Shown here: positions 7,862 through 7,969 of the stretch, piece after piece | Position numbering within the stretch: position 1 is the stretch's first letter | Layout: every line of letters begins with the position of its first letter | Assembly (NCBI GenBank): GCA_900764215.1 | Contig: CAAFNI010000268.1 | Coordinates: 1-7,969 of the forward strand | Length of the DNA stretch: 7,969 nt | Direction of reading: 5' to 3' | Source of the DNA: an uncultured Sutterella sp. | Lineage (GTDB): Bacteria; Pseudomonadota; Gammaproteobacteria; Burkholderiales; Burkholderiaceae_F | Notes under the pieces: generated by a model | The model's database searches: none | What the model saw: the letters and a program-made list of their open reading frames with translations, nothing else | Told to the model about the DNA's origin: nothing | Translations under genes and position numbers: made by a program

Positions 7862-7969
7862 GTGCGCCCAGCAGCGCACGTGTGTCTATGCGGTGAAAGT
7901 CCGCTGTCCGCCCGAACAGGGGAAGGACTAGCAACTCGGCAAGTCGGGGAAGGCAACGACCTCGATGGA
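7862..7969 (+). mobile_element. 5' end of a bacterial group II intron (probably class C), cut by window edge
   Basis: The first bases, GTGCGCCC, match the 5' end typical of bacterial group II introns. They form a GTGCGC...GCGCAC stem (7862-7867, 7874-7879). Then come GTCTATG (7884-7890) and the hallmark GCGGTGAAAGTCCGC stem-loop (7890-7904), then the domain I-like stretch CTAGCAACTCGGCAAG and GGGGAAGGCAACGACC. The window stops in GATGGA, where class C introns as I remember them continue GGAATCTGAAGGAAGC. Placement directly after a terminator stem and T-tract is the known habit of class C introns. The ribozyme remainder and any reverse transcriptase/maturase ORF lie outside, so completeness, activity and class are not shown. 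Confidence 0.85.

Overview
The window looks like chromosomal DNA from a GC-rich betaproteobacterium, most plausibly order Burkholderiales and perhaps a Sutterellaceae-like gut lineage. The basis is strong G/C preference at third codon positions and a GuaA that reads like the betaproteobacterial type from memory: SGSH where many homologues have SGGP, and the EGHGMLKVWMSHGD stretch. The exact genus is an inference. All four protein genes lie on the + strand, and together they fill most of the window.

Layout. Positions 1-390 hold no convincing gene. They contain a strong hairpin whose T-run lies on the minus-strand side (a terminator for leftward transcription, or a bidirectional one), a 16-bp palindrome overlapping a TATAAAT box, and two GC-rich hairpins just before the first gene. 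Then come two tandem, paralogous long-chain acyl-CoA synthetase genes (391-2256 and 2454-4301). They are separated by about 200 bases with two terminator-like hairpins. A 326-base spacer (4302-4627) contains a 13-bp perfect hairpin, a weak promoter candidate and a nine-T run just before the guaB ribosome-binding site. guaB (4628-6094) and guaA (6209-7774) follow, separated by a strong hairpin. A textbook intrinsic terminator follows guaA. Eight bases past its stem the sequence switches to the 5' end of a bacterial group II intron (7862 to the window end), the typical insertion position of class C introns.

Functionally there are two unrelated blocks. The first is fatty-acid activation: two ATP-dependent acyl-CoA ligases that would feed degradation or phospholipid synthesis. 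The second is the two-step guanine branch of purine synthesis: IMP to XMP by GuaB, and XMP to GMP by GuaA. Each gene seems to have its own terminator-like hairpin, so the genes may be separate transcription units with partial read-through rather than one tight operon.

I see no new defence, biosynthetic or mobile system beyond the intron edge. The large minus-strand open frames opposite the four genes are composition artefacts. The most useful observations are the intron boundary, the recently similar synthetase pair, and possible leader-level control before the second synthetase and before guaB.
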